Positions 19,801-27,870 of a stretch of 64,000 bases of DNA are shown one piece after another. The notes beneath the pieces are model-generated. The model did no database searches. It was not told the origin of the DNA and saw only the letters and a list, made by a program, of their open reading frames with translations. The position numbers and the translations under genes are program-made. Source of the DNA: Cytophagales bacterium (GTDB lineage: Bacteria > Bacteroidota > Bacteroidia > Cytophagales > UBA9547); NCBI GenBank assembly GCA_013297755.1, contig JAAFIH010000004.1, positions 62,001 through 126,000 on the forward strand, written 5' to 3'. How positions within the stretch are numbered: the stretch's first letter is position 1; each line of letters opens with the position of its first letter.

Positions 19801-19917
19801 TCAAAATGGCTAAATGGTATGGACAAAATGTTGGCTTTTAAAAATGCACAATTAGAAATTAAACAAAAATACAAAAATCCTTACTATTGGGGTTCTTTTG
19901 TTTTGGTTGGAAATTAA
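13828..19917 (+). CDS. Giant MORN/YwqK-repeat, TPR and CHAT-protease fusion protein
   Basis: The 2029-residue protein has four parts: a signal peptide (1-22); about 20 MORN_2/YwqK-type repeats of 22-24 residues between about 85 and 580 (recurrent G-x-W-x-Y-Y-x-E-N-G-x-L); TPR-like repeats from about 590 to 1560; and a C-terminal CHAT domain. The catalytic dyad is present: His1868 in A-T-H-G-I-F and Cys1943 in L-S-A-C-E-T-G, followed by G-E-G-V-Y-G-L-Q-R-A-F. The last 450 residues are clearly related to the CHAT protein at 1,323, but only this one has the MORN repeats. MORN repeats often contact membranes or act as scaffolds, so surface attachment is plausible. Function unknown. Confidence 0.82.
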   Translation: MQKIKAIIITIIFLINFKVESSVPISPNQYDQNKLKTGHWTLTYDSLFRPTQNLDSIYYYRIARFEAGKPIGKVRDFYITGQKQWEGFLSSNEPEIKEGECTFYYENGKVSSISNFIHNKMNGLSTNYYLNGKISSVGTVKNDSNDGVWHWYYESGNLNGRTTFSNNKVNGLLEIFYENGKLKSKGTKINGLLDGQSVNYYENGNVELIQNFINDNLHGKYEKYYETGNLKVKGLYENNNQIGIWEYFYENGKLEAKGKNNEKGLKQGIWNYYDENGVLNTTEYLEDEVPNGVFSSFYPSGKLKSKGIYKNGLRDSIWNYYHENGKLSKNGSILKDSLVGVWKYFYENGLLKSTGLYVDNKKNDTWNYYYENGNLDATEHLKMGTLDGIYKEYYEKGGLKAEFSYKNGLKNGLYTEYYLNGNIFSQGKYVDGNKHEIWKDWHKNGVLSAFCNYNMGRRDGSWKWYYDNGQISDDYFYKNENYDGKYTEYYENGNKKIEGKYKNGQKTDFHTYYSRDGSVYSQGICMNNYRTGKWIFNDSITKKISSKGEYLNGNFDGKWIFYDSLGKYKSTTYYRNGFLENINNISDSIDILTKNEKYSEALIAIEWLNKVIKRNNKLKTVIEATPYYHYGSIYYRKNEFNKSLENYKKYAELTKKYDSDTAHNYSTALNGIAINLIKLNKITEALTYYNKVLDILNKTNKRFGNSYTTVFTNKANLYISINQKDTTEKLLFKELEIRENKFGINSDKTYPLLKSLSEFYEEQMEYEKSLIYLKKLNNKVDTLRDKYEEYYIDSKTGQILCYENIGKNKEALNQQKELIGHFLNTKKDNTLKFFDNVNNLAIIYGRLNLTDSSKIFYDYVVAATNKNEWQNTSVAMEAKYGLAVYYSNNFQYNKSIEFYPEVLSYFKKNNNKSNLYASILYGYGYTMYKCDNSKIKESIAYTKEYVALKKSIFGPSHIQYIEALLNLSKTYRNDLDYKNAEAVLDTAQTIMNNHYSTENVINGKIITDKAYLKYCQNLSNQSLHLYKQALNFYLQKLPEYFDDYIECISKISNQFNALSKTDSAIYYSKKAMELYKKEKNETDDTYINLSTSYAFDLTKLGLFNDAEKIYLKALNQTEKNSGKESLKYVYILNDMGYFYDEKNDIKKQKKYYAEAKNISISISNETNENTFIAQKGILSALVKEENYTEAEKLCNYLLKITKEKYGDQSLDYALFLKKMGNVLKNQRKWSESESYYLKSIKILKSIYGNDAKEVADAQFEYAKVTYALGKFKETEALHNSNILIYANRNGKSSWSYINSLTNLSDFYLEMGQYIECEKYMLEQIELSNKKENKYNTAIFYSNYAKLLNQWKKYAKADSIANNALVLFEDILERNHPKIINTKNLIGLIALNQLKIDKAYTNFQFCIDETKLKNDSTSFAYGAYLNNQSMVWIEKDNYQKAENLLKHSSKIFSKTTDKSFNDVFHLDNYSTLYQAWNKPELAEKYWLLVCKKSLAYIETNFYFMSDNEKAQFWAKNNADFEYFNTFATLRAAQNPSIIGEMYNNQLATKGILLSTSNKIKNRILNSQDTSLIQDYQKWIKIKEDLAKTYLLTEEEKKSKNIIITDLEKQSNTLEKNLNITSQDIENEKLNTKINWKDVQKLLGPDEAAIEIIRYRYYNKHLTDSVLYAALILTQETKISPKLVVLSQGLALENQYLKYYKNTIKYGLEESNSYENYWKPIENLIPSKSKIYISLDGVYNSINLNTLQNSKGEYLIDSKNIKIISNTKDIIAIKSKLIKTTSKSTASLFGFPTYFVGDKKPINVPNSERAINNVDRSGIAALPGTKVEIEKISSILETASWQSQNYIGENASEKSLKSINNPKLLHIATHGIFIDNENSSDSKNSVINRIKSLQNPLLKVGLLLTGAANYFQNEHLFSEENGILTAYEASNLNLENTDMVILSACETGKGQIINGEGVYGLQRAFQTAGSKAVMMSLWKVNDTATQELMTAFYSKWLNGMDKMLAFKNAQLEIKQKYKNPYYWGSFVLVGN

Positions 19918-20015
19918 TTTTATAATTATCACTTAATTAAATGCATAAAATTAGATTTTTTTTCATTTTAGGGTCTTAGTTAAGTAAGTTTTATTTTTCT
20001 TTTAATAGACATATC

Positions 20016-21227
20016 TTAAAAATCATAATCATCAGCTCTAAAAATATTATCTCCATACATAAAATTTTCAGAACCATTTTTCTGTAATTTTATTAGTTCT
20101 TGCATTTTTTTGAGGTTTGCATTTTCAATTTTTTTAAATTGTATTTCTATTTGTTGATTATGGTCAGAATAGTCATTTTCTACTTTCAATATTTTTGTGA
20201 TTGAACTTTTTATATTGTGATGGTAATATTGAATGTAAAACGAGTATCGAGGATTATATTTGAATTGGTAATTTTTGGTACTAATTTCATTTAATTGTTC
20301 TCTTAACATTTCGTTGTATACCTCAAGTTTTTCATCTGTCAATGTTGTTAAATTATTACTATCTTTGGTAATCCATTTTAGTTCTAATTGTAATAATTTA
20401 TACAAATCTTTATTTTTGAATGCTAAAATCACTTCTTTCATCAACTCTTCTTTTTCGAGTTTTAGCATTGGATCTTGCTCCAAATCTGGATGTAACAATT
20501 TGGCCAGTTGTTTATAAATGGTGCTTATATTTTTAGTTTTGGCTTCTTTGGTTTTGGCTATTTTACTTTCAATTTCACGCTCTTTTTTGTTTTTTTTCTT
20601 TGATTTTTCCTCTTCTTGGTTCATTTTTTCTTCGTATTTTTCACTTTCTTCATCAATTCTATGCTGTATCTCTTCTAAATGTTCTAAAATTTCAGTTTTT
20701 GATTGTCCATATTCTGATAGGTCAATTTTTATGTTAAGATGTTTTATATAAAATTCAAGGATAGATAACTTTTTTGCTGCCTCTTCTTCTATTTTATCTT
20801 CTATATTTATATTTTCTATTTCGCAAAGTATTGTATTTAACTCCAAATCGTTTATTTCGGTCATATATTTGTAATAATTGATGTTTACAAGTAATATTTC
20901 ATCAAGTATTTCATGGTCGTTTTTTTTAATTTCTTTACTAAATTCTTTCTTTTTGGCATAAATGGCAAGTGTAGTTTTTTTTAAATTTTCTATAAAATTA
21001 GATTTTATAGGTTGTACTTTTTGTGCATATATAGAAATAATACGTTCAAAATTTGATTCTTTTTGTGTTAATTTTTTCTGTTCTGATTCTATTTTTGAAG
21101 TTAGAATATTAAATTCTTTTTGTTTTTTTGATAAAATTTTCTTTTCAATGTTTACTTTTAAAATCAAATCATTTTGATTATATTTAATTTGGGGGTCTTC
21201 AAATAAATTTGTCTGTATTGGTTTCAT
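20016..21227 (-). CDS. Coiled-coil protein with J-domain-like HPD motif
   Basis: This 403-residue, very charged protein has long coiled coils (about 25-110 and 175-235). A segment at about 232-275 resembles helices II and III of a J domain: I-Y-K-Q-L-A-K-L-L-H-P-D-L-E-Q-D with H-P-D at residues 246-248, followed by a charged helix. J domains stimulate Hsp70 (DnaK) ATPase. No zinc-finger or G/F region of classical DnaJ is present, so it would be a class C-type J protein or a phage/defence-type accessory protein. It reads divergently from the helicase-nuclease gene 134 bases away. The HPD call is a motif match; function is otherwise unknown. Confidence 0.6.
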   Translation of the reverse strand: MKPIQTNLFEDPQIKYNQNDLILKVNIEKKILSKKQKEFNILTSKIESEQKKLTQKESNFERIISIYAQKVQPIKSNFIENLKKTTLAIYAKKKEFSKEIKKNDHEILDEILLVNINYYKYMTEINDLELNTILCEIENINIEDKIEEEAAKKLSILEFYIKHLNIKIDLSEYGQSKTEILEHLEEIQHRIDEESEKYEEKMNQEEEKSKKKNKKEREIESKIAKTKEAKTKNISTIYKQLAKLLHPDLEQDPMLKLEKEELMKEVILAFKNKDLYKLLQLELKWITKDSNNLTTLTDEKLEVYNEMLREQLNEISTKNYQFKYNPRYSFYIQYYHHNIKSSITKILKVENDYSDHNQQIEIQFKKIENANLKKMQELIKLQKNGSENFMYGDNIFRADDYDF

Positions 21228-21361
21228 TACTATGTTTTGATGTAATTATATAATAATTTCTATATTTATACAACAATTAAAATGATGTTTTAGAAATATA
21301 TTTACTCACACAACCAAATTTTATTACTAATAGTGTTTTATTTGCAATAAATAAATTATTT

Positions 21362-24300
21362 ATGTTTTCTAAAAGCAAAAATTCAGAAGTATTTGAACAA
21401 AAATTACTATTAACCAATATTCAACAACGAGAAGCCATAGAAAATACTGAGGGCCCTGTATTGGTTGTAGCAGGTCCAGGCACTGGCAAAACTCAGATTT
21501 TGGCTCTACGAATTGGTAATATTTTGAAAAATACTGACGCATCGCCTCACAATATTTTGTGTCTTACATACACAGAGGCAGGCTCTGTGGCCATGCGACA
21601 AAGACTGATTTCTATCATTGGGGCTGATGCTCACAAAGTGCATATTCATACCTTTCATTCGTTTTGTAATACTGTTATTCAAGAAAACAGGTCTTTATTT
21701 GGCATGAGCTCTAATTTAAAACCCATTTCTGAGCTAGAATCCATCGATATTTTTTATGAAATAATTAATGACCTTCCTTACGGCAATGTATTTAAAAATT
21801 ATACAGGAAATGTATATAGTGTCGTTAGTACACTAAAAGATTTTTTTAATAGTTTGAAAAAAGAAAATTTAGAACCAGACTATTTGATCGTTGAAGCCAA
21901 AAAACATATTGAATCATTGCCATTTGATGAAGAGTTTTATTATAAAATAAATACCAAAGGTTTCAAAAAAGGTGATTTAAAAACCAAGGCAATCAATGAA
22001 ATTACATTAAAAATCGAAAAATTTATAGCTGCTGTAGAGCTTTTCAAAATTTTTAATGAAAAAATGTATCAAGCCGAAAGGTATGATTTTAATGATATGA
22101 TTCAATGGGTAATTAATGCTTTTATTACTAATGATTTTCTTTTAGGTCGCTACCAAGAGCAATATTTATATATTTTAGTAGATGAGTTTCAAGATACTAA
22201 TGGTTCACAAAATGAAATTTTAAATTTACTCACTTCTTACTGGGGAGATACTCCAAATATATTTGCAGTGGGCGATGATGATCAATCTATTTATAGTTTT
22301 CAGGGTGCTGAAAATAAAAGAATTAGTACTTTTATTAGAAAATATGCCGATAATCTACAAGCCATTGTCCTAACCCAAAATTATCGTTCCACTCAGTCAA
22401 TTTTAGATGCTGCAAAAGCTACCATTCAAAACAATACTACAAGACTAATTCATGACCCTTTTTTATTGTCTATTTTTAATCAAAAAAAAGTTGTTTTAAA
22501 TAAAAACTTACTATCCAATAAAGATATTTCTGCTCAATGTGTGCATATAAGGGCGTACACAAATACATATCATGAGGCAGCACATATTGTTAAAGAAATT
22601 GAAAATTGCTATAAAAATGGCGACAAATTATCAGAAATAGCTATTTTATATCACAACCACAATCATATTTTAAATATGATTAAAGCATTTGATGTTTTAA
22701 AAATTCCTTACAATATAAATCAAAGAATAAATGTATTAAAACTACCTATTATTTCAAAAATTATTACTATACTTCAATATATTTTAGCAGAGAACAAAGA
22801 ATATGATAGTGGTAACCATTATTTAGCCAAAATTCTACATTTTGATTTTTTTGATATAGATACCCAAGACATAGCACTGATTTCTTTGGAATGTTATAAA
22901 AATAAATTAAAATGGCGTAAAGTTATTTCTGACAAAAACTTACTTTTTAAATGGGGCATTACTTCTCTACAAAGTGTAGAAACAATACATCAAGCACTAT
23001 CATTTTCGCTAAAATCATTGCATAATGACACGCTTCAAGTGTTTTTTGAACACGTATTGCATCAGTTTGGTATTATGAAATATTGTATAATTTCAGAAAA
23101 TAAAATTGAACATATACAAGCTATCAATACGTTTTTTGATTTTTTAAAAGAAGAATCCGAAAAAAATCCTTCTATTACCTTGTTTCAACTATTAGGAATG
23201 ATAGATAAAATGAATATAAATAATATTAAATTACCTATCGAACAGATTACAATACAACAAGATGGGGTTCATTTTATTACAGCACACTCATCAAAGGGCC
23301 TCGAGTTTGAAACTGTATATATTATAAATGCAGAAAAAAGCTCTTGGGAAGATAAAAGAAATAAATCTGATAAAATTACTTTTCCACCTTTAAAAGAATA
23401 TACAAAACCATCCAAAAATAAAGATATTGAAGAGGAACGTAGGTTGTTTTATGTAGCCATGACAAGAGCTAAACATAAATTGTATATTTCTTATCCCATT
23501 GCCAAAGTTTCTGACATATCAATAGAAAATTCTACCTTACAATCCTCTCAATTTATAGCCGAAATTATTGATGATTTTGAAGTTGAAATTGAAAAAATAG
23601 CATTAGACGATCAAGTAATAATTGATTTTGTGGCCAATAATTTTGAACCGAATAATAAGATTGATATTAACCTTGCCGAAAAGTCATTAATTGCTCATAG
23701 ATTGGCCAATTACAAGCTAAGTGCCACACATTTGAATAAGTTTTTGTATTGTCCTATTTCATTTTATTTTGAGATAATATTACAATATCCTCAAGCAAGT
23801 TCGGCTGATAACTCTTTTGGAATTGCTGTTCATTATGCTTTAGAACTATTATTTAAAAATATGCTTTTAAATAGTGAAAAACATTTTCCTACAAAAGATC
23901 AATTTTTGTACTATTTTAAGCAAGGAATGACCAAAAATGCTTCACATTTTACTGAAGATCAGTATGAATTGAAAAAAGAATATGGAGAATCTATTTTACC
24001 TATTTATTACGATTATTATATTAATGATTGGCAAAAAAATGTAGTAGTAGAACATAATTTTTTGAATATAGAAGTTGATGGAATTCCACTTACTGGCAAA
24101 GTAGACAAAATTGAAATACATGGAAAAGACATCAATGTAGTAGATTACAAAACTGGAAAATCGAAAAAAGCCAAAGAAAAAATGAAACCCCCAGTAGAGG
24201 ATGCCGATCCTGAGACTGATACTTATGAAAAAGTATATGGTGGAGATTATTGGCGGCAAATAGTTTTTTATTCAATCTTACTAGATTCTGATAAATTGAA

Positions 24301-24523
24301 TAATTGGCAAATGACATCTGGCGAAATAAATTTTCTAGAAAAAACACCAGAAAATACTTTTGAAAAATTAAAATATTATGTTACCCCACAAGATGTTTCT
24401 ATTGTAAAAAAACAGATTTCTACAGTATATGACAGCATTATGATGGGCAATTTTCATACAGGTTGTGGTAAAGAAAGTTGTCGTTGGTGTAGTTTTGTAA
24501 AAGACAATAATTTAGTCATTTAA
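21362..24523 (+). CDS. UvrD/Rep-type helicase fused to RecB/AddB-type PD-(D/E)XK nuclease
   Basis: The 1053-residue protein has SF1A helicase motifs in order: Walker A A-G-P-G-T-G-K-T near residue 40, D-E-F-Q-D-T-N near 280, G-D-D-D-Q-S-I-Y-S-F-Q-G near 303, Q-N-Y-R-S-T near 338, A-H-S-S-K-G-L-E-F near 640 and Y-V-A-M-T-R-A near 695. From about residue 790 a PD-(D/E)XK nuclease follows, with G-K-V-D-K-I-E and V-V-D-Y-K-T-G-K. Cysteines in F-L-Y-C-P-I before the nuclease and C-x4-C-x2-C at the C-terminus match the AddB-type iron-sulphur staple. It probably acts in double-strand-break processing or DNA repair. Confidence 0.85.
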   Translation: MFSKSKNSEVFEQKLLLTNIQQREAIENTEGPVLVVAGPGTGKTQILALRIGNILKNTDASPHNILCLTYTEAGSVAMRQRLISIIGADAHKVHIHTFHSFCNTVIQENRSLFGMSSNLKPISELESIDIFYEIINDLPYGNVFKNYTGNVYSVVSTLKDFFNSLKKENLEPDYLIVEAKKHIESLPFDEEFYYKINTKGFKKGDLKTKAINEITLKIEKFIAAVELFKIFNEKMYQAERYDFNDMIQWVINAFITNDFLLGRYQEQYLYILVDEFQDTNGSQNEILNLLTSYWGDTPNIFAVGDDDQSIYSFQGAENKRISTFIRKYADNLQAIVLTQNYRSTQSILDAAKATIQNNTTRLIHDPFLLSIFNQKKVVLNKNLLSNKDISAQCVHIRAYTNTYHEAAHIVKEIENCYKNGDKLSEIAILYHNHNHILNMIKAFDVLKIPYNINQRINVLKLPIISKIITILQYILAENKEYDSGNHYLAKILHFDFFDIDTQDIALISLECYKNKLKWRKVISDKNLLFKWGITSLQSVETIHQALSFSLKSLHNDTLQVFFEHVLHQFGIMKYCIISENKIEHIQAINTFFDFLKEESEKNPSITLFQLLGMIDKMNINNIKLPIEQITIQQDGVHFITAHSSKGLEFETVYIINAEKSSWEDKRNKSDKITFPPLKEYTKPSKNKDIEEERRLFYVAMTRAKHKLYISYPIAKVSDISIENSTLQSSQFIAEIIDDFEVEIEKIALDDQVIIDFVANNFEPNNKIDINLAEKSLIAHRLANYKLSATHLNKFLYCPISFYFEIILQYPQASSADNSFGIAVHYALELLFKNMLLNSEKHFPTKDQFLYYFKQGMTKNASHFTEDQYELKKEYGESILPIYYDYYINDWQKNVVVEHNFLNIEVDGIPLTGKVDKIEIHGKDINVVDYKTGKSKKAKEKMKPPVEDADPETDTYEKVYGGDYWRQIVFYSILLDSDKLNNWQMTSGEINFLEKTPENTFEKLKYYVTPQDVSIVKKQISTVYDSIMMGNFHTGCGKESCRWCSFVKDNNLVI

Positions 24524-24682
24524 TTTTTTTAAGTTCAAAATTGATAAACATAATAATTGACTTTAATTTGTATTTTAAAAAGATTTATTAATATAAAATA
24601 TTACTAAATCTCTTATTCTATATAATTTTTTAATATTTTGAAATTAATTAAAAAACTTGTATTTATAAACAAATAGATTAAT

Positions 24683-24690
24683 TATATTTG
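24683..24690 (+). promoter_or_regulatory. Putative -7 promoter box for purA
   Basis: TATATTTG matches the Bacteroidetes TAnnTTTG box exactly. A weak TTG element lies at 24,657-24,659, 23 bases upstream, which is longer than the usual gap. If used, transcription would start near 24,697, about 42 bases before the purA ATG. This argues against the in-frame TTG at 24,688, which lies inside the box, as the start codon. Confidence 0.5.
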
Positions 24691-24738
24691 CAATCTTTTT
24701 TAAAAAAATACAATACATTTAGCAAAAAAATTGAAATT

Positions 24739-26055
24739 ATGGCTGTAGATATTTTGTTGGGATTGCAATGGGGCGATGAAGGAAAAGGTAAGATTGTGGA
24801 CGTAATAGCACCAAAATATGATGTTGTTGCTCGTTTTCAGGGGGGGCCAAATGCTGGTCATACACTTGAGTTTGATGGACACAAACACGTTTTACACCAA
24901 ATTCCTTCAGGTATATTTCATGCAGCTATCAAAAATGTCATTGGAAATGGAGTTGTACTTGATCCTATTATTTTTAGAAAAGAAATTGATGCTTTAAAAA
25001 AATTTAATATTGATTTTGCTAAAAATCTTTTTATATCTAAAAAAGCTCAATTAATCATTCCCTCACATCGTTTGCTTGATTTGGCCTCTGAAAAGAGCAA
25101 AGGCGAAAGCAAAATTGGCTCTACCCTTAAAGGTATTTCGCCAACATATCAAGATAAAATAGCTCGACAAGGGTTGAGGGTAGGGGATATATTAGATAAA
25201 AATTTTAAATCTTACTATACTACGCTACTCACTATACATAAATCTAAATTAGATTTTTATCAATTTGATTTGTCAAAAGATTTGGCAGGTATCAAAGATT
25301 TTGAAAAATATGATTTTGATTTTGCAAAAATTGAAGCAGATTTTTTTTCTGCCATAGAGTTTCTCAAAACTTTTAATTTGGTAGATAGCGAATATCTTAT
25401 CAATCAAGAATTGTCTCAAGGGAAAAGTGTTTTGGCGGAGGGTGCTCAAGGGTCTTTACTTGATATAGATTTTGGTTCTTATCCTTTTGTAACATCTTCA
25501 AACACTACTGCTGCTGGGGTTTGTTCTGGTTTAGGAGTGGCTCCATCTACAATAAAAGAAGTCTTTGGTATTTTCAAAGCCTATTGTACTAGAGTTGGTA
25601 GTGGGCCATTTCCAACCGAACTTTTAGATGTCGTTGGTAATAAAATCAGAGAAATTGGCAGAGAATTTGGTTCTACCACAGGTCGCCCTCGTAGATGTGG
25701 TTGGTTAGATTTGCCCACACTCAAATATTCTTGCATGCTCAATGGAGTTACTCATTTATTGATGATGAAAGCAGATGTTTTGAACGACTTTGATGAGATA
25801 AATATTTGTACTGGTTATAAGCTGGCTAATGGCTCTACCACAGATCAGTTGCCCTACGACATGGTAAAAGAAGCTGTTACGCCTGTATATACAACCATGA
25901 AAGGTTGGCATTGCGACTTATCGCCCTACAAAACTTTTGATACAATGCCTGTCGAACTTAAAGAATATCTTACTTTTATAGAATCAGAAATGAAAGTTCC
26001 AGTTTCGGTTGTGTCAATTGGTCCGGATAGAAATCAAACAATTTCTAGGTTGTAA
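24739..26055 (+). CDS. purA: Adenylosuccinate synthetase
   Basis: The enzyme joins IMP and aspartate, using GTP, to give adenylosuccinate, the first committed step from IMP to AMP. The 438-residue product starts M-A-V-D-I-L-L-G-L-Q-W-G-D-E-G-K-G-K, the conserved N-terminal GTP-site motif of PurA. Also visible are G-G-P-N-A-G-H-T near residue 39 and G-S-T-T-G-R-P-R-R-C-G-W near 310. A reading frame extends 17 codons upstream to a TTG, but that extension overlaps the promoter box and is absent from the family, so the ATG at 24,739 is preferred. The gene stands alone. Confidence 0.95.
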   Translation: MAVDILLGLQWGDEGKGKIVDVIAPKYDVVARFQGGPNAGHTLEFDGHKHVLHQIPSGIFHAAIKNVIGNGVVLDPIIFRKEIDALKKFNIDFAKNLFISKKAQLIIPSHRLLDLASEKSKGESKIGSTLKGISPTYQDKIARQGLRVGDILDKNFKSYYTTLLTIHKSKLDFYQFDLSKDLAGIKDFEKYDFDFAKIEADFFSAIEFLKTFNLVDSEYLINQELSQGKSVLAEGAQGSLLDIDFGSYPFVTSSNTTAAGVCSGLGVAPSTIKEVFGIFKAYCTRVGSGPFPTELLDVVGNKIREIGREFGSTTGRPRRCGWLDLPTLKYSCMLNGVTHLLMMKADVLNDFDEINICTGYKLANGSTTDQLPYDMVKEAVTPVYTTMKGWHCDLSPYKTFDTMPVELKEYLTFIESEMKVPVSVVSIGPDRNQTISRL

Positions 26056-26106
26056 TTGATTGATATTTTTTAATTGAAATATATCATTTTTTTTTGTATT
26101 TGTTTA

Positions 26107-26733
26107 TTAAATAATATTGCTAACTTTTGCGTAAGGAAAAGTAGCTAGTTTACTAACCTTATAGTAAGATTCTAAGCCTGCTATGGCTACATCGTTTACT
26201 ACATCAAGAGCCACATTTCCTGTTTCTGAAATAATTTCTTTAGGTACATAAATATGTTCAATCTTACCAATCATAAGAATCGTATTATTCAGTTTGATAG
26301 GGATTTCGTCTACTAATTTTAATCCAATTTTGATGGTACTTTCTTTTACATAAGGTGCTATAAAATCATTCAAATACTCTTCAGAAAGTTTGCAAGCGGC
26401 AAATTCTGATACACCTCTATCAAATTTTGCAGAAGTAAAATGTGCTTTTTCGGCAAAGTTCTCGTGTATATGGTTGATGGTAAAAAATCCAGTTTCTTTC
26501 ATATTTTCATACGAATGGCGTGGTACAGACGCAGGCCTTACGATTAATCCTAGCAATGCTGGATTGGCACCCAAATGAATCACTGAGCTAAAAATGGCCA
26601 AATTAGCTTCGCCTTTTTTTGAAATGCTACCTATCAAATTGGCTGGTTTGTACCCACTAATACCGTTTATCAAATTGGCTCTGAATATTTTTTCTAATTG
26701 TTCGATTGCTACCGAATCGTAATATTGTATCAT
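26107..26733 (-). CDS. Flavin reductase-like FMN-binding protein
   Basis: This 208-residue protein matches the DIM6/NTAB flavin reductase fold: K-P-A-N-L-I-G-S-I near residue 28, N-L-A-I-F-S-S near 43, R-P-A-S-V-P-R-H-S near 66 and the T-G-F-F-T-I-N core strand near 82. Such proteins bind FMN and either reduce it with NAD(P)H or use it to act on small substrates. It faces purA tail to tail across 51 bases and is followed, in transcription order, by nothing obvious; the mscS gene lies just upstream in the same direction (33 bases), so the two may be co-transcribed. Confidence 0.78.
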   Translation of the reverse strand: MIQYYDSVAIEQLEKIFRANLINGISGYKPANLIGSISKKGEANLAIFSSVIHLGANPALLGLIVRPASVPRHSYENMKETGFFTINHIHENFAEKAHFTSAKFDRGVSEFAACKLSEEYLNDFIAPYVKESTIKIGLKLVDEIPIKLNNTILMIGKIEHIYVPKEIISETGNVALDVVNDVAIAGLESYYKVSKLATFPYAKVSNII

Positions 26734-26766
26734 TTTATAGTAAAAAAAAGAAATTATAATTTTAAT

Positions 26767-27642
26767 TTAAACTGCAATTCTTTTGATAGGTGGAGGAACA
26801 ATTCCTTTTTGTTCAAACATTACTTTTACATTTTCTAAAATTTGAGATTTTACTCCAGGCAAATCATCAATATTTACAAAGGCACGCAAACCCAAAAACA
26901 CAGAACCATCTCCAAATCTCAAAACCACAACTTGTTGTTCTGGTGTTTGAAGTAATTTTTTGTGGTTTGACATCACAATTAATATTTCATTTCTTACTTC
27001 AGCTATATCATTTTCATAACCAATTTCTATATCTATATTAATTCCAATTTGACCTTCTTTAGAGAAATTTACTACTGTGCCATTGGCCAAATTTCCATTA
27101 GGTAATATGATTGTTTTGTTATCTGGAGTGAGCAAAATTGTGTTAAAAATTTGTATTTCTGTTACTTTACCAGTTTGGCCTTGAGCTTCAATGATGTCAT
27201 TTACTTTGTAGGGTTTAAACATCAAAATCAAAACTCCACCAGCAAAATTACTCAAACTGCCTTGTAGAGCCAAGCCTAAAGCCAAACCTGCTGCACCTAT
27301 AATGGCCACAAACGAGGTGTTTTGGATGCCAAGCATGCCAGCAACAGTAATAAAAAGAATAATTTTGAGACCTATATTAACCATACTTTTAAAAAAAGTA
27401 AGTAGCGATACTTCAAATTCTTTGCGTTGCAGTGCTCGAGCCATTACCCTAGATAAAACTCCAATAAGCCAATAACCTAAAACTAAAACAATACCTGCTG
27501 TAATTAATTTTGGGGTAAAATCTGAAAGCCATTCAGTAAATTTTTCGGTATATTTATGCAATAAATCTACTTCATTTTTAATAATAGGTACATTTTGTAC
27601 ATTTAATTGTATCTTATTTATGACATATATAAATAGATTCAT
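26767..27642 (-). CDS. Small-conductance mechanosensitive channel, MscS family
   Basis: The 291-residue protein has three membrane helices (about 40-62, 78-100 and 105-135) and the MscS core signature: G-L-A-L-G-L-A-L-Q-G-S-L-S-N-F-A-G-G in the pore helix (TM3), then the beta-domain motif F-K-P-Y-K-V-N-D-I-I and I-L-P-N-G. MscS channels open under membrane tension to release solutes during osmotic downshock. Length is close to E. coli MscS (286), with a slightly longer N-terminus. It lies 33 bases upstream of the flavin reductase gene in the same direction. Confidence 0.9.
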   Translation of the reverse strand: MNLFIYVINKIQLNVQNVPIIKNEVDLLHKYTEKFTEWLSDFTPKLITAGIVLVLGYWLIGVLSRVMARALQRKEFEVSLLTFFKSMVNIGLKIILFITVAGMLGIQNTSFVAIIGAAGLALGLALQGSLSNFAGGVLILMFKPYKVNDIIEAQGQTGKVTEIQIFNTILLTPDNKTIILPNGNLANGTVVNFSKEGQIGINIDIEIGYENDIAEVRNEILIVMSNHKKLLQTPEQQVVVLRFGDGSVFLGLRAFVNIDDLPGVKSQILENVKVMFEQKGIVPPPIKRIAV

Positions 27643-27870
27643 AGATAGTTTTTATATTTTTAAAAATATTTTCTTAATTTTGGTTTACAAATCAATGTCT
27701 TTTACATAAAAATCAGTTTATTTTGCTCTTTTTTGAAGAAAAACTAAGAAAGGCGTATTGTAAAATGTTTAAGTAAACAACATTGATTTACAAATATTAA
27801 ACTTATTTGATGTAAAAAATAATTTATTTATAATTTTATAAAAATTTTTAACTTTTCTCAAAACTAAATA

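Noticed and set aside
24688-24738. 17-codon N-terminal extension of purA
   Set aside because: It begins at a TTG inside a -7 promoter box, and known PurA proteins start at the later methionine.
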